Source: Saccharibacillus qingshengii (GTDB taxonomy: Bacteria > Bacillota > Bacilli > Paenibacillales > Paenibacillaceae). From it: a DNA stretch of 64,000 nucleotides. The stretch covers positions 1 through 64,000 of the forward strand of contig NZ_JAAZWC010000012.1 in assembly GCF_013185195.1 (NCBI RefSeq), read 5' to 3'. The notes below the pieces were generated by a model, which saw nothing but the letters and a program-made list of their open reading frames with translations, was not told the DNA's origin and did not search any database. Positions 43,689 through 52,129 of this stretch are shown piece after piece. The position numbers and the translations under genes are program-made. Within the stretch, counting starts at the first letter, position 1; each line of letters begins with the position of its first letter.

Positions 43689-44765
43689 ATGATCGATCTG
43701 CTCAAAGAAGTGGCCCGCGGCAAACGCGGCGCACGCGACCTGAATTACGGGGAATCGCTGGAAGCTGCCGAAGCGATACTTGGCGGCCGGTCGACCCCGG
43801 CCCAGACCGGCGCTTTCCTGATCGCCCAGCGGCTCAAGCTCGAAAGTGCCGAAGAACTGGAAGCTTTCGTATCCGTGCTGCGCGGACAAGCCTATCGGGA
43901 ATGCCGGAAGCCCGGTATCGACTTTGCGGGTCCGTACGACGGTCGGCAAAAAACGTTCTGGGCGTCGCTGCCGACCGCGTTCGTCACGGCGGCCGCAGGC
44001 GTGCCGGTTACGCTGCACGGCTCCACGCCGCTGCCTCCCAAATACGGTGTCGTCCTTCACGATATCCTGCGCGCGGCGGGCATCGATCCCCTGCGTCTGA
44101 GCCGGACGGACGCGATTGCGGCCGCAGACCGGAGCGGCGTCCTGTTCGCCGATTCCGCCAAATGGTGTCCGCCGCTCGGTCAGCTGCACGGGATCCGCGA
44201 GGAACTCGGCATGCGCACGCTGCTGAATACGGCGGAGAAACTGGTCGATTACGCCTGCTCCCCTTATCTGATCCTGAGCGTCTTCCATAATACGGTCATC
44301 GACCGTCTGGCCCGGCTTGTCAGCCGGCTCGGCTACCGCAAAGCGCTGATCGTCCAGGGCGTCGAAGGTTCCGAAGATGTCTTCATCCACCGCCCGACGC
44401 GGATTCATACGGTCGAGGAAGGCCGGTGCGAACTGGATCTGCTCGATCCGGAGACGTACGGACTCGATACGCAGATGCCCGAAGAAGAAGCGGCCTGGAC
44501 GGCACGCAAACAGCTGGATACGCTCGAAGCCGTGCTTCAGGGCGGCGGACATATGGCGCACTACAATCAGACGCTGCTGAACACCGCGGTGCGCCTGCAT
44601 CTGGCCGGAGCCGTCGGCTCGGTCGAAGAAGGCTTGTACACGGCCAAGCCGCTGCTCGACGACGGTTCGGCTTGGCAGGCGTATACGGCGTGGCAAACGG
44701 CGCTGCAGGAAGCTTCCCCGGCCGGTTCTTCCCCGCTGCGCCAAGCCGAAGCCCGCAAAGGCTGA
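43689..44765 (+). CDS. TrpD2/YbiB-like glycosyltransferase-family protein
   Basis: A 358-residue protein of the anthranilate phosphoribosyltransferase superfamily. N-terminal helical part: DLNYGESLEAAEAILGGRST and AFLIAQRLKLESAEEL. The catalytic half departs from true TrpD: VTLHGSTPLPPKYGVVLHDI stands where GTGGD-type motifs and HGNR/K would be expected, suggesting the TrpD2 (YbiB) type, which binds nucleic acid in Escherichia coli. RBS AGGAGG. It is co-directional with the ANTAR gene (83-base gap), so a link to nitrate/nitrite metabolism is inferred. Confidence 0.75.
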   Translation: MIDLLKEVARGKRGARDLNYGESLEAAEAILGGRSTPAQTGAFLIAQRLKLESAEELEAFVSVLRGQAYRECRKPGIDFAGPYDGRQKTFWASLPTAFVTAAAGVPVTLHGSTPLPPKYGVVLHDILRAAGIDPLRLSRTDAIAAADRSGVLFADSAKWCPPLGQLHGIREELGMRTLLNTAEKLVDYACSPYLILSVFHNTVIDRLARLVSRLGYRKALIVQGVEGSEDVFIHRPTRIHTVEEGRCELDLLDPETYGLDTQMPEEEAAWTARKQLDTLEAVLQGGGHMAHYNQTLLNTAVRLHLAGAVGSVEEGLYTAKPLLDDGSAWQAYTAWQTALQEASPAGSSPLRQAEARKG

Positions 44766-44842
44766 CACTACCGGACCGCCGGGCGGACCGCCGCTTCCCG
44801 GCGGTTTTGCCGCGGCTGCAGGTCCGTGCCCGGCCGTCGAAC

Positions 44843-44872
44843 TTGACTTATCGCGAAATCTCGATATATAAT
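44843..44872 (+). promoter_or_regulatory. Promoter giving a leaderless ArsR-type mRNA
   Basis: TTGACT, an 18-base spacer and TATAAT (44867-44872). Seven bases downstream is the ATG at 44880 itself, so the transcript should have almost no leader, and no ribosome binding site is present. Confidence 0.65.
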
Positions 44873-44877
44873 TCGCG
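44852..44877. promoter_or_regulatory. Candidate ArsR operator
   Basis: CGCGAA (44852-44857) and TTCGCG (44872-44877) form an inverted repeat embracing the -10 box. A weaker ATATC/GATAT repeat with related wording lies before the next gene (about 45226-45250). Confidence 0.45.
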
Positions 44878-44879
44878 GT

Positions 44880-45194
44880 ATGAAAACTATCGATATTTTC
44901 AAAGCTTTATCCAACGAGACCCGGCTGAGCATGCTTCATTGGCTGAAAGAACCGGAGAAACATTTTCCCGCGCAGGGCGCCCATATTCCCAAAGGCATCC
45001 ATTTCGTAGGCGGCGTCTGTGTCGGCGATATTCAGGAAAAGGCCGGACTGTCGCAGTCCACCGTGTCCAGCTATCTGAACATGATGCAGAAGGCGGGTCT
45101 GCTGGAGTCGTTCCGCTACGGGCAGTGGACGTATTACCGGCGCAACGAACCGTTTATCCGGGAGTTCGCCGAACAGATCAGAACGGAGCTCTGA
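44880..45194 (+). CDS. ArsR family regulator
   Basis: A 104-residue winged-helix protein (IFKALSNETRLSMLHWLKEP, then VGDIQEKAGLSQSTVSSYLN and a wing ending GQWTYYRRNE). Cys48 lies in GGVCVGDIQ, near the metal-binding position of classical ArsR proteins, but the full CxC motif is absent, so the signal may not be a metal. It precedes two half-size DMT transporter genes that it probably controls. Confidence 0.85.
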   Translation: MKTIDIFKALSNETRLSMLHWLKEPEKHFPAQGAHIPKGIHFVGGVCVGDIQEKAGLSQSTVSSYLNMMQKAGLLESFRYGQWTYYRRNEPFIREFAEQIRTEL

Positions 45195-45275
45195 GCCGCG
45201 AAGAGTCCGTTCTTTTTTCGGACCTCGTATATCGAATTTTCTAGATATTTAATTATTGGAAAAAGGAGAACTACT

Positions 45276-45704
45276 ATGCGCCCCATTTACTATCTGCTGG
45301 CTCTTCTCGCCGGCGCGGCCCTCAGCTTTGAAGGGGCGATCTACGCCGAACTCGGCAAATCGATCGGACAGGTCGAAACGAGCTTTTACAACTTTGCGAT
45401 GGGCACGATCATCGTCGGCCTGCTGTGGCTCTTTTTCGGAAAAGGCGATATTACCCATGTGCGCCGCGCGCCCAAATGGTCGCTGCTCGGCGGTCTGCTC
45501 GGCGTCGTCTACCTCACTTCGATCGTCGTCAGCGTCCCGTTCGTCGGCGTCGGCGTCACGATGGTCGCGGTCATTATCGGCCAGCTCATCATGAGCATGG
45601 TCATCGAACATTACGGCTGGCTCGGCAGCGAACCGACGCGCGTCAACAAAGAGAAAGTCTTCGCCGTGCTCGCCATGACCGTCTCGCTGCTGCTCATTCA
45701 ATAA
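45276..45704 (+). CDS. Half-size DMT family transporter (DUF606/YdcZ), first of a pair
   Basis: A 142-residue membrane protein with about five hydrophobic helices; it keeps the family's FEGAIYAELGKSIGQVETSF and IIGQLIMSMVIEHYGWLG blocks. Half-size DUF606 proteins usually work as homo- or heterodimers. AAAAGGAG precedes the start. The second copy follows after 37 bases. Confidence 0.85.
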   Translation: MRPIYYLLALLAGAALSFEGAIYAELGKSIGQVETSFYNFAMGTIIVGLLWLFFGKGDITHVRRAPKWSLLGGLLGVVYLTSIVVSVPFVGVGVTMVAVIIGQLIMSMVIEHYGWLGSEPTRVNKEKVFAVLAMTVSLLLIQ

Positions 45705-45741
45705 GAACGTCGACCAACACGAATTCCGGGAGGATCCACAT

Positions 45742-46227
45742 ATGGGAATATTCATGATTTTGTTCACGCTGCTCGGCGGCATCACGCTGAGCGCGCAGTC
45801 TTCGATCAACGGGGCGCTCAGCCGCAAAGCGGGCACCCTGGAGACGACTTTGCTTACGTTCATTACCGGCACGCTGTTTCTCGCGATCTTCATCCTGTTC
45901 TTCGGGCAGGGACATCTGCTCGCCCTGCTGAACGCGCCGAAATGGCAGCTGAGCGCCGCTTTTCTGGGCACGCTCTACCTGCTGCTGACCGTCATGGCCG
46001 TGCCAAAGATCGGCGTCATCGCGGCCAACATTTCCGGCATCGCCGGCCAGCTGCTCGCAGGCATGCTGATCGACCATTTCGGCTGGTTCAACAGCCTGGA
46101 GATTCATCTCGACGGCAAAAGAATACTGGCGCTATTCTTCATGGTCCTGGCCTTGTACCTGATCTACCGGGGCAATAAGCGCTCGGCGGCGGAAAAAGAA
46201 CTTCGTTCGCGGACGAACCCCGCCTGA
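45742..46227 (+). CDS. Half-size DMT family transporter (DUF606/YdcZ), second of a pair
   Basis: A 161-residue paralogue of the preceding protein: LSAQSSINGALSRKAGTLET matches FEGAIYAELGKSIGQVETSF, and GIAGQLLAGMLIDHFGWFN matches IIGQLIMSMVIEHYGWLG. It has a longer basic C-terminus (RGNKRSAAEKELRSR). RBS GGGAGGA. The pair may form an antiparallel heterodimer exporting a small molecule; the substrate is unknown. Confidence 0.85.
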   Translation: MGIFMILFTLLGGITLSAQSSINGALSRKAGTLETTLLTFITGTLFLAIFILFFGQGHLLALLNAPKWQLSAAFLGTLYLLLTVMAVPKIGVIAANISGIAGQLLAGMLIDHFGWFNSLEIHLDGKRILALFFMVLALYLIYRGNKRSAAEKELRSRTNPA

Positions 46228-46323
46228 AATCGGCGGCAGGCAATGGACAGATGACGCTCGGCCGTTGGCGACGATGAGTGGGCGACAGCCCGCAATCGGC
46301 GATTCGCCGCCCGATTCGACAAT

Positions 46324-46356
46324 AAAAAGCACCTTCAAAATCCGAAGGTGCTTTTT
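46324..46356. terminator. Bidirectional terminator
   Basis: AAAAAGCACCTTC and GAAGGTGCTTTTT form a perfect 13-bp stem with a 7-base loop. It lies between the DMT pair and convergent abrB. Confidence 0.88.
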
Positions 46357-46361
46357 GGCGT

Positions 46362-47522
46362 TCAATCGTCGAACTCCTGTCTTACACGGCGCGCCGTTAC
46401 TGGTTCCGGCGCAGGTGGCCCGCCGGCTGCTCCGCTTCTGCGATCCGTATACCGGAACAGCATCCGCAGCAGCGGCGGAATGGCGAAGAAGATAAAGAAC
46501 GTGCGAAACAGCTGATAGCCGGTCACGGTCGAAAGTTCCGCCCCGATCGAATGGGCGATGACGCCCATCTGGTCCATCCCGCCCGGCGCCAGGCTGAGCA
46601 GCGCGGTTGACGGCGTCACCGGCTGCAGCTTCGTCAGCAGCACGGTCAGGCCGAATGAACCGGCGATCAACATCAGGCCGCTGAGCAGACACAGCGACAG
46701 CGTCCGTACTTTATGCTGCATCTGCGCAGGCTTCAGCAGCGTGCCGACGTAAGTGCCGAGCGCCAGCTGCGCGGCGGCCGTCAGGGCATGCGGCAGCTCC
46801 GGCGCCTGGAAGCCGGTCGCCTGGAGCAGTGCAGTCCCGAACGCCGGGCAGAGCAGGAAGGCGGTCGGGAACCGGACCTTTTTGCCGAGCAGTGCCAGGA
46901 TCACGCAGAGCGGAGCGTACGCCAGCGCGTTCGGGAACAGGGCGCTCCACGAAGCGTCCGACCGAACGGCGGCCTGCGCGGCATCGCCGGCCTGCTCGCC
47001 GAACAGCGGGCTGTAGATCAGCAGCGGAATACTGACGACGATCAGCAGCAGGCGCACGACTTGGTTAACCGTGACGAGCGTCAGATCGACGCCTTTGGTC
47101 TCTTCCGCCAGCACGACGATCTGCGACAGCCCACCGGGGACGCTGCCGAGCAGCGACGTCTTGAAGTCGGTGCCCGACAGCCGGCCGATGACGTAGGCGA
47201 TGCCGGCGCACAGCAGCAGAAGCAGGAACGTCATCAGGATCATGTACGGCACCTGCGAGCCCATCGCGCGCAGCGCCTGCCCGGTCAGCGCAAGACCGAT
47301 CGTGTAGCCGATCACGATCAGCGCGCCATTGCGGATCGGCGGCGGCCATGCGTAGCGCGTCTTGAGCAGGTTCGAGCCGATCAGCGCCGCGAACATCGGA
47401 CCGAGCAGCCACGGGACCGGCAGACTCAGCCGCTCGAACAGCAGCGCCCCCGCCAGCGAGATCAGCAGGGCGGCGGCCAACCGCGGCCATAGACCTGCTG
47501 CGGGGAGTTTCAGGGTGTTCAT
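46362..47522 (-). CDS. AbrB family membrane protein (ammonia-monooxygenase-like annotation)
   Basis: A 386-residue protein with ten or more helices and an internal duplication typical of the AbrB (YccJ-like) membrane family: LSLPVPWLLGPMFAALIGSN, LLGSVPGGLSQIVVLAEE in repeat 1, ALLSLAPGGMDQMGVIAHS in repeat 2. It is often named putative ammonia monooxygenase without support; a transport role is more likely. RBS TGAGGAA. It is unrelated to the AbrB transition-state DNA-binding protein. Confidence 0.83.
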   Translation of the reverse strand: MNTLKLPAAGLWPRLAAALLISLAGALLFERLSLPVPWLLGPMFAALIGSNLLKTRYAWPPPIRNGALIVIGYTIGLALTGQALRAMGSQVPYMILMTFLLLLLCAGIAYVIGRLSGTDFKTSLLGSVPGGLSQIVVLAEETKGVDLTLVTVNQVVRLLLIVVSIPLLIYSPLFGEQAGDAAQAAVRSDASWSALFPNALAYAPLCVILALLGKKVRFPTAFLLCPAFGTALLQATGFQAPELPHALTAAAQLALGTYVGTLLKPAQMQHKVRTLSLCLLSGLMLIAGSFGLTVLLTKLQPVTPSTALLSLAPGGMDQMGVIAHSIGAELSTVTGYQLFRTFFIFFAIPPLLRMLFRYTDRRSGAAGGPPAPEPVTARRVRQEFDD

Positions 47523-47652
47523 TCGTATTCCTCATTTCCATACGGCAGAATTCGCGGTTTATTCGGGTGAACCCATTCCTTCTATTATACCCTTCGGCGC
47601 TGCCCCTTTTCTTCCGCCGCTTTCTTTCTCTTCCGCTTCCTCTACATGCGCA

Positions 47653-47685
47653 TGCCAAAAACGCCCGGGCAACAGCCCGGGCGTT
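47653..47685 (-). terminator. Terminator of the SDR-MerR operon
   Basis: AACGCCCGGGC and GCCCGGGCGTT form a perfect 11-bp stem with a 4-base loop. Five T follow on the minus strand. Confidence 0.85.
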
Positions 47686-47741
47686 TGGTTCAGGTACCGC
47701 CTTCTTCCGTCGAAGATCGAAGGCACTGCCTTGTGACAGGC

Positions 47742-48164
47742 TTATTCGTAAGTCGACAGATCGCAGCCTTTGTCATCCGGCGAAGGGTTCGACAACAGTT
47801 CGTCGTAGCGGCCTAATTTGTACTCCAATACCTTCTGCACGCTCCGCAGATGTTCGATCTCTTCGTTGACCTGCCGGTAGCAGGCCTCGATGATCGCTTT
47901 GCGTTCGGACAGGGTACTCTCTCCTTCGTCGGACAGCTTCCGGAACTGCTGCATCTGCGCAAGCGTCATGCCGATCGATTTGAGCTTCATCAGGAAGACG
48001 ATACTCTGCACCTGCTCGGCCGTATAGAAACGGTGTCCATTCGGCCGGCGCTCCGCCGGAGGAAGCAGATCGATACGCTCGTAGTAGCGCAGCGTATCTT
48101 CGGTCAGACCGGTCAATTCCGCCGCCTCGCGGATAGTCATCGGCTTATCGGGAATTTCGATCAT
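47742..48164 (-). CDS. MerR family regulator
   Basis: A 140-residue MerR protein: MTIREAAELTGLTEDTLRYY (HTH), LPPAERRPNGHRFYT wing, then a coiled-coil dimer helix (GMTLAQMQQFRKLSDEGEST) of the AdhR/YraB aldehyde- or stress-responsive type. A Cys occurs near the C-terminus (DDKGCDLSTYE). It follows the SDR gene after 11 bases, in one operon. A MerR-type promoter upstream of the SDR gene suggests it activates its own operon. Confidence 0.87.
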   Translation of the reverse strand: MIEIPDKPMTIREAAELTGLTEDTLRYYERIDLLPPAERRPNGHRFYTAEQVQSIVFLMKLKSIGMTLAQMQQFRKLSDEGESTLSERKAIIEACYRQVNEEIEHLRSVQKVLEYKLGRYDELLSNPSPDDKGCDLSTYE

Positions 48165-48175
48165 GGGATCACCGC

Positions 48176-48898
48176 TTACCAGGGAATCGCGCCGTTCTCG
48201 TCAAAGAATCCGCCCGAAGGTCCGTCTTCGCCGATCAGGGCCAGCCGCGCTACGGTACCGGCGGAGTGTTCGACCGTCCGGGTGCCGCTGTTGTTGTTCA
48301 GATCGGTCGCCGTATAACCGGGGTCCACGGCGTTGATCTTGAGCGAAGTGCCGGCGAATTCTTTGGCGAACAGGACGGTGACCGCATTCAGCGCCGTTTT
48401 GGAACTGTTGTAGTCCAGCGGGTTCGCCCCGTAATGTTCATGGGTCGGATCGCTATTGAACGTCAGGGAACCGAGGCCGCTCGATACGTTCACGATTCGG
48501 CCGAGCGGTGCTTTTTGGAGCAGGGGAAGCATGGCCTGGATGATCTGGATCGGTCCGAATACGTTGACCTCGTACACGCTGCGGATCTCTTCGATCGTCT
48601 GCTGACTTGGCACATTGCCGCCCGCGCCGATACCCGCATTGTTGATCAGCACATCAAGCGAAGACGTCTGCGCACCGATTTGTTCCGCCGCCGATACGAT
48701 TGTCGCCGCGTCGGCGGCATCGATGCGGATATAGGCGGCTTCGATGCCTTCTTCGCGCAGGCGGCGCACCGCTTCGCTGCCTTTATGTTCGTCGCGTGCG
48801 CCCAGGAATACGAAATAGCCCTGTTTGCCAAGCTGTCTGGCCGTTTCGTACCCGATGCCTTTGTTCGCTCCCGTAATCAATACCGTCTGCTTCTGCAT
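48176..48898 (-). CDS. Short-chain dehydrogenase/reductase
   Basis: A 240-residue NAD(P)-dependent SDR of carbonyl-reductase type: cofactor motif ITGANKGIGYETA (8-20), NNAG at about 85, Ser in VNVSSGLGSL and YxxxK as YNSSK. LPLLQKAPLGRIVNVSS is typical. It probably reduces aldehydes or ketones. The start at MQKQTV has GAGGGAGAG upstream; long N-terminal in-frame extensions were rejected. Confidence 0.88.
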   Translation of the reverse strand: MQKQTVLITGANKGIGYETARQLGKQGYFVFLGARDEHKGSEAVRRLREEGIEAAYIRIDAADAATIVSAAEQIGAQTSSLDVLINNAGIGAGGNVPSQQTIEEIRSVYEVNVFGPIQIIQAMLPLLQKAPLGRIVNVSSGLGSLTFNSDPTHEHYGANPLDYNSSKTALNAVTVLFAKEFAGTSLKINAVDPGYTATDLNNNSGTRTVEHSAGTVARLALIGEDGPSGGFFDENGAIPW

Positions 48899-48947
48899 AT
48901 TCGTTGATCTCTCCCTCACAGGTTTCTCTAAGCTTCCGCTCCACCCA

Positions 48948-48978
48948 AGACTATTACTTGGAGTAAACTCCAGGTCAA
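48948..48978 (-). promoter_or_regulatory. MerR-type promoter with dyad in a long spacer
   Basis: On the minus strand TTGACC (48973-48978) is followed by the dyad CCTGGAGTTTACTCCAAG (48957-48974) and TAGTCT at 19-base spacing. Long spacers with a central palindrome are the hallmark of MerR-activated promoters. It drives the SDR-MerR operon. Confidence 0.6.
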
Positions 48979-49046
48979 GGTTTTTTTTCGCAAAAAATTC
49001 GAATCGCTCCGCCCGCCTGCCCGGTAGAAAGCCATAAACGGCCGGA

Positions 49047-49090
49047 CCAGCCAGAAAAAGCCCGGGATGTACGCCCCGGACCTTTTTTCG
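49047..49090 (-). terminator. Terminator of the SRPBCC gene
   Basis: On the minus strand AAAGGTCCGGGG and CCCGGGCTTTTT pair with small mismatches around a 7-base loop. Confidence 0.6.
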
Positions 49091-49112
49091 AAATGTTTTG
49101 ATTTTGATTTTT

Positions 49113-49562
49113 CTAAAAGCCGAAATCGAGCGTTTGCCCGGTCTCGCACCACGTCTTGACCGAGCTGAGCACCATCGGCCAGGCTCCATTGGAATTGGCA
49201 AACCCCGGATGGTTCTCGCTCCATTCGTCGTTGACCAGCGTCAGTTTGGTGCAGCCGCCGGACGGTTCCAGTTCGAAGGTGATCCGGGTGAGCAGTTCGG
49301 CATGGTTATCGTAATAGGAAGGTCCGGGATGTTCGGAATAACTCAGTCTGCGTCCTGGTTCGAACGCCAGAATTTCTCCGTACACATGCAGCGTCGACTC
49401 TCCTTCACTGCCGGGTCCCACGTATTCGAACGGAGCGCCCACCTCGAACGACGACTTGAGTTCCGATCCGAAAAAGGCGGCTTTCGTGCCTTCCGGCGAC
49501 GTCAGCGCTTCCCATACTTTTTCCGGCGATGCGTTTACGTAAGTCACATATTCCAGCTTCAT
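49113..49562 (-). CDS. SRPBCC/AHSA1-like domain protein
   Basis: A 149-residue START-like fold protein (YVNASPEKVWEALTSPEGT at the start, GEILAFEPGRRLSYSEHPG in the middle, LVNDEWSENHPGFANSNGAW near the end). The family covers hydrophobic-ligand binders and stress proteins; the ligand is unknown. GGGAGG gives nine-base spacing to this ATG; a GTG two codons earlier is too close. Confidence 0.85.
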   Translation of the reverse strand: MKLEYVTYVNASPEKVWEALTSPEGTKAAFFGSELKSSFEVGAPFEYVGPGSEGESTLHVYGEILAFEPGRRLSYSEHPGPSYYDNHAELLTRITFELEPSGGCTKLTLVNDEWSENHPGFANSNGAWPMVLSSVKTWCETGQTLDFGF

Positions 49563-49731
49563 TTCCACATTCCTCCCGCAGGTTTGTTAGGCAGATGGAC
49601 CGGCATTCCGACTCTCGCGCCCGCCCTGTCCGCCGTGATACAATCAGTCTACAATGAGGAACAAACATTCGCCTAGTAAAAACACGACAGGTGCCCGAAC
49701 GGACTTTCCCAAGCTGCCCAGGAGGTGCAAA

Positions 49732-50619
49732 ATGACGGATACACACGCATTCAACGCAGCCGGCCTCCCCGCTCCCACGCCCGCCGGGGCGTCCGTGCGC
49801 TCGCCTTTTTACGATTCGTCCGAACCGGGACTCGGCGTGCTGAATCCTTCGGCCGGATGCCGGCATTTCAGACTGCTCCGCTACGATCCCGCCCCGGAAC
49901 TGGCTCTGTTCGTGCGCCATTACTGGACGGTGGAGTGGGATCTAACGGACGTTCGGTCTTATGTGCAGGAAGTCGTGCCCAATCCGTGCGTCAATCTGGT
50001 GATCGAGCCGGGGCACACGTTCTGCTTCACGCCTTCGACCGAGAGATTCGCCAAACCTTTGTCGGGACAAGGCAAAGTGTTCGGCGTCAAATTCCGGCCC
50101 GGCGGTTTCTATCCGCTGCTGCAAGAACCGCTCTCGCCGCTCGCCGGCCTGCCGATTCCCGTCGAACGGATCATTGCCGCCACCGGCACGGAGTTGGAAG
50201 AAGAACTGCGGCTGCGGAGCAGCGAAGAAATGGTGCTGCTGCTGGACAGGCTGCTGCTCGCCGCAAATCCCCGCGCCGACGCCGAAACGGAGCTGCTGCA
50301 CCGGATCACGGCCGATATTGCCGGAGACCGGGAGCTGACGAAGGTCGATCAGCTGTGCGAACGGTTCGGTATCGAGAAACGTACGCTTCAGCGTTTGTTC
50401 AACCGCCGCGTCGGTCTGAGTCCCAAGTGGGTCATCCGGCTGCACCGCCTGCAGGAAGCTGCGGAAACGCTGGATCGGGGCGTCCAAGCCGGCTCCCGGC
50501 CTACCCTGCTGCATCTGTCGCACGAACTCGGCTACCATGACCAGACCCATTTCGGCAAAGACTTCAAGACGGTGGTCGGGGTGACGCCGGAGATGTACGC
50601 GCAGGGAATGAAGCGCTGA
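49732..50619 (+). CDS. AraC family regulator with DUF6597-like N-terminus
   Basis: A 295-residue regulator. N-terminal ligand-type domain (LFVRHYWTVEWDL, VVPNPCVNLVIEPGH, GVKFRPGGFYPLL) as in DUF6597-type AraC proteins, and a C-terminal HTH (about 205-290: LCERFGIEKRTLQRLFNRRV and LSHELGYHDQTHFGKDFK). CAGGAGG precedes MTDTHAF; 26 upstream in-frame residues lack support. It is divergent from the SRPBCC gene and convergent with the oxidase; the target is unclear. Confidence 0.85.
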   Translation: MTDTHAFNAAGLPAPTPAGASVRSPFYDSSEPGLGVLNPSAGCRHFRLLRYDPAPELALFVRHYWTVEWDLTDVRSYVQEVVPNPCVNLVIEPGHTFCFTPSTERFAKPLSGQGKVFGVKFRPGGFYPLLQEPLSPLAGLPIPVERIIAATGTELEEELRLRSSEEMVLLLDRLLLAANPRADAETELLHRITADIAGDRELTKVDQLCERFGIEKRTLQRLFNRRVGLSPKWVIRLHRLQEAAETLDRGVQAGSRPTLLHLSHELGYHDQTHFGKDFKTVVGVTPEMYAQGMKR

Positions 50620-50640
50620 ATGCCCCCGCTTCGATGTATT

Positions 50641-51906
50641 TTACGGTTTTTGAGCCGCGCGAATATAAGTATCCAGAAATTCATTGCCGAACTTTCCGTC
50701 GGGATCGTATTTGTCGATCAATTCCCGAAATTGCGGCAGCTTCTCAAACTGACCCTGCAGGGTAGCTTCCGGTACCGTAAACAGCTTGCCCCAATGCGGA
50801 CGGGCGTTAAACGGCGCCAGCGCTTCTTCAAGAAGCGGCAGCACACGCTCAACCGCCTGCCAGTCGTCCCGCCACGTGAAGTGGAGCGCTGCCGAAGGCT
50901 GATTGTAAAAAGGACTCAGCCACAAATCGTCCGCGGCGATCGTGCGTACCTCGCTGACAAACAGAAGCGGCGCAAGATGTTCCCGCAGCCCGTGAACGGC
51001 AAGAACCGCTTCGTACACGTGCTCACGCGGCATCAAGTATTCGCTCTGCAGCTCCTGGCCCGCACTCGGCGTAAACTCCATGCGGAAATGCGCGAGCCGT
51101 TCATGCCACATCCCCGGCCTGCCGAGCTGCTCCGTGCAGTTTTCCGTCTGCATGTCCGGCAGCGGATGCAGGGGAGCCGACGCTGGCACCGCCCCGTAAT
51201 AATCCGCATGGCCTTCATAGCTTGCGCCGTCTTCTTCCCGGCATTTTGTCCATACCTGGTGAAATCCCGGCTGCTGCCAATCCGTGAACAGGCTGACGCT
51301 GTATGCGCCCGAGAAGATGCTTTCCGCGTGTACGGCCAGCTGCGAAAAAGGCAGGTTTTCGTAGACAAACTGTCTCATGGTATAAGCCGGCACGACTTTC
51401 AACGTCAGCTTCGTCACAATGCCGAGCGCTCCGAGATTCACGACGACGCCGGCAAACTCCCGGTCGCCGCGACTGAAGGTGTGCAGCTCTCCGTCCGCGT
51501 CCATCAGTTCGATCGCTTCCACCGCGGCCGCCAGGCTCGCGTTGCCGCTGCCCGAACCGTGCGTCGCCGTGGCTGCAGCGCCCGCGACCGTGATATGGGG
51601 CAGCGAGGCCAAGTTATGAAGGGCATAAGAGGTTTCGCTGAGCGCCGCACACAGTTCCCCGTACGCGATTCCCCCTTCGACCGTGACCGTCCCGCGCTCC
51701 TCGTTCAATTCCAGCATACGGTTCCAATGCCGCAGCGAAATAAATACGCCGTGCGTGTCCGTGATTGAATTAAAAGTATGCCCGCTGCCCGAAATCTTGA
51801 TGTGACGGTGTTCTCTGACCAGCTGCTGCAGATGTTCCATGCTCTCCGGATAGATCCGTTCGGTTGCGCCGTACGTAAAGTTGCCGGCCCAGTTTTGATA
51901 ACCCAT
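50641..51906 (-). CDS. FAD-dependent alditol/xylitol oxidase-like protein
   Basis: A 421-residue VAO-type flavoprotein. The N-terminal FAD domain has SGSGHTFNSITDT (about 40-52), whose His is the covalent-FAD position in alditol oxidase, and THGSGSGNASLA. The C-terminal ALO-type substrate domain has LHFTWRDDW and ARPHWGKLF. These enzymes oxidise polyols with oxygen, giving hydrogen peroxide. AGGAGG lies eight bases before this ATG; an out-of-frame ATG directly upstream was discarded. Confidence 0.85.
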   Translation of the reverse strand: MGYQNWAGNFTYGATERIYPESMEHLQQLVREHRHIKISGSGHTFNSITDTHGVFISLRHWNRMLELNEERGTVTVEGGIAYGELCAALSETSYALHNLASLPHITVAGAAATATHGSGSGNASLAAAVEAIELMDADGELHTFSRGDREFAGVVVNLGALGIVTKLTLKVVPAYTMRQFVYENLPFSQLAVHAESIFSGAYSVSLFTDWQQPGFHQVWTKCREEDGASYEGHADYYGAVPASAPLHPLPDMQTENCTEQLGRPGMWHERLAHFRMEFTPSAGQELQSEYLMPREHVYEAVLAVHGLREHLAPLLFVSEVRTIAADDLWLSPFYNQPSAALHFTWRDDWQAVERVLPLLEEALAPFNARPHWGKLFTVPEATLQGQFEKLPQFRELIDKYDPDGKFGNEFLDTYIRAAQKP

Positions 51907-52088
51907 TCCATGCCCTCCTTAAGAAATATTCTAGTTTCAGGTTAGCATACGGATGAAAAAGATTGGGCGGCTTTCGCATAAAAGTTTGCCGACCCTGACG
52001 AAACGTATGCCGAATCGGCTTGTCGTCGGGAGGACACCCGAGTAAAAGGGCAACAATCAGGAGCGCCCCCCATGGTATAAAGTAAACA

Positions 52089-52100
52089 GGGTGGCCACCC
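52089..52100. promoter_or_regulatory. 12-bp perfect palindrome downstream of a TATAAA box
   Basis: GGGTGGCCACCC lies 8 bases after TATAAA (52076-52081) and 30 bases before the SDR start. Operator candidate near the transcription start. Confidence 0.35.
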
Positions 52101-52129
52101 CTACTCGATCCGCGAAAGGAACAACCAGG

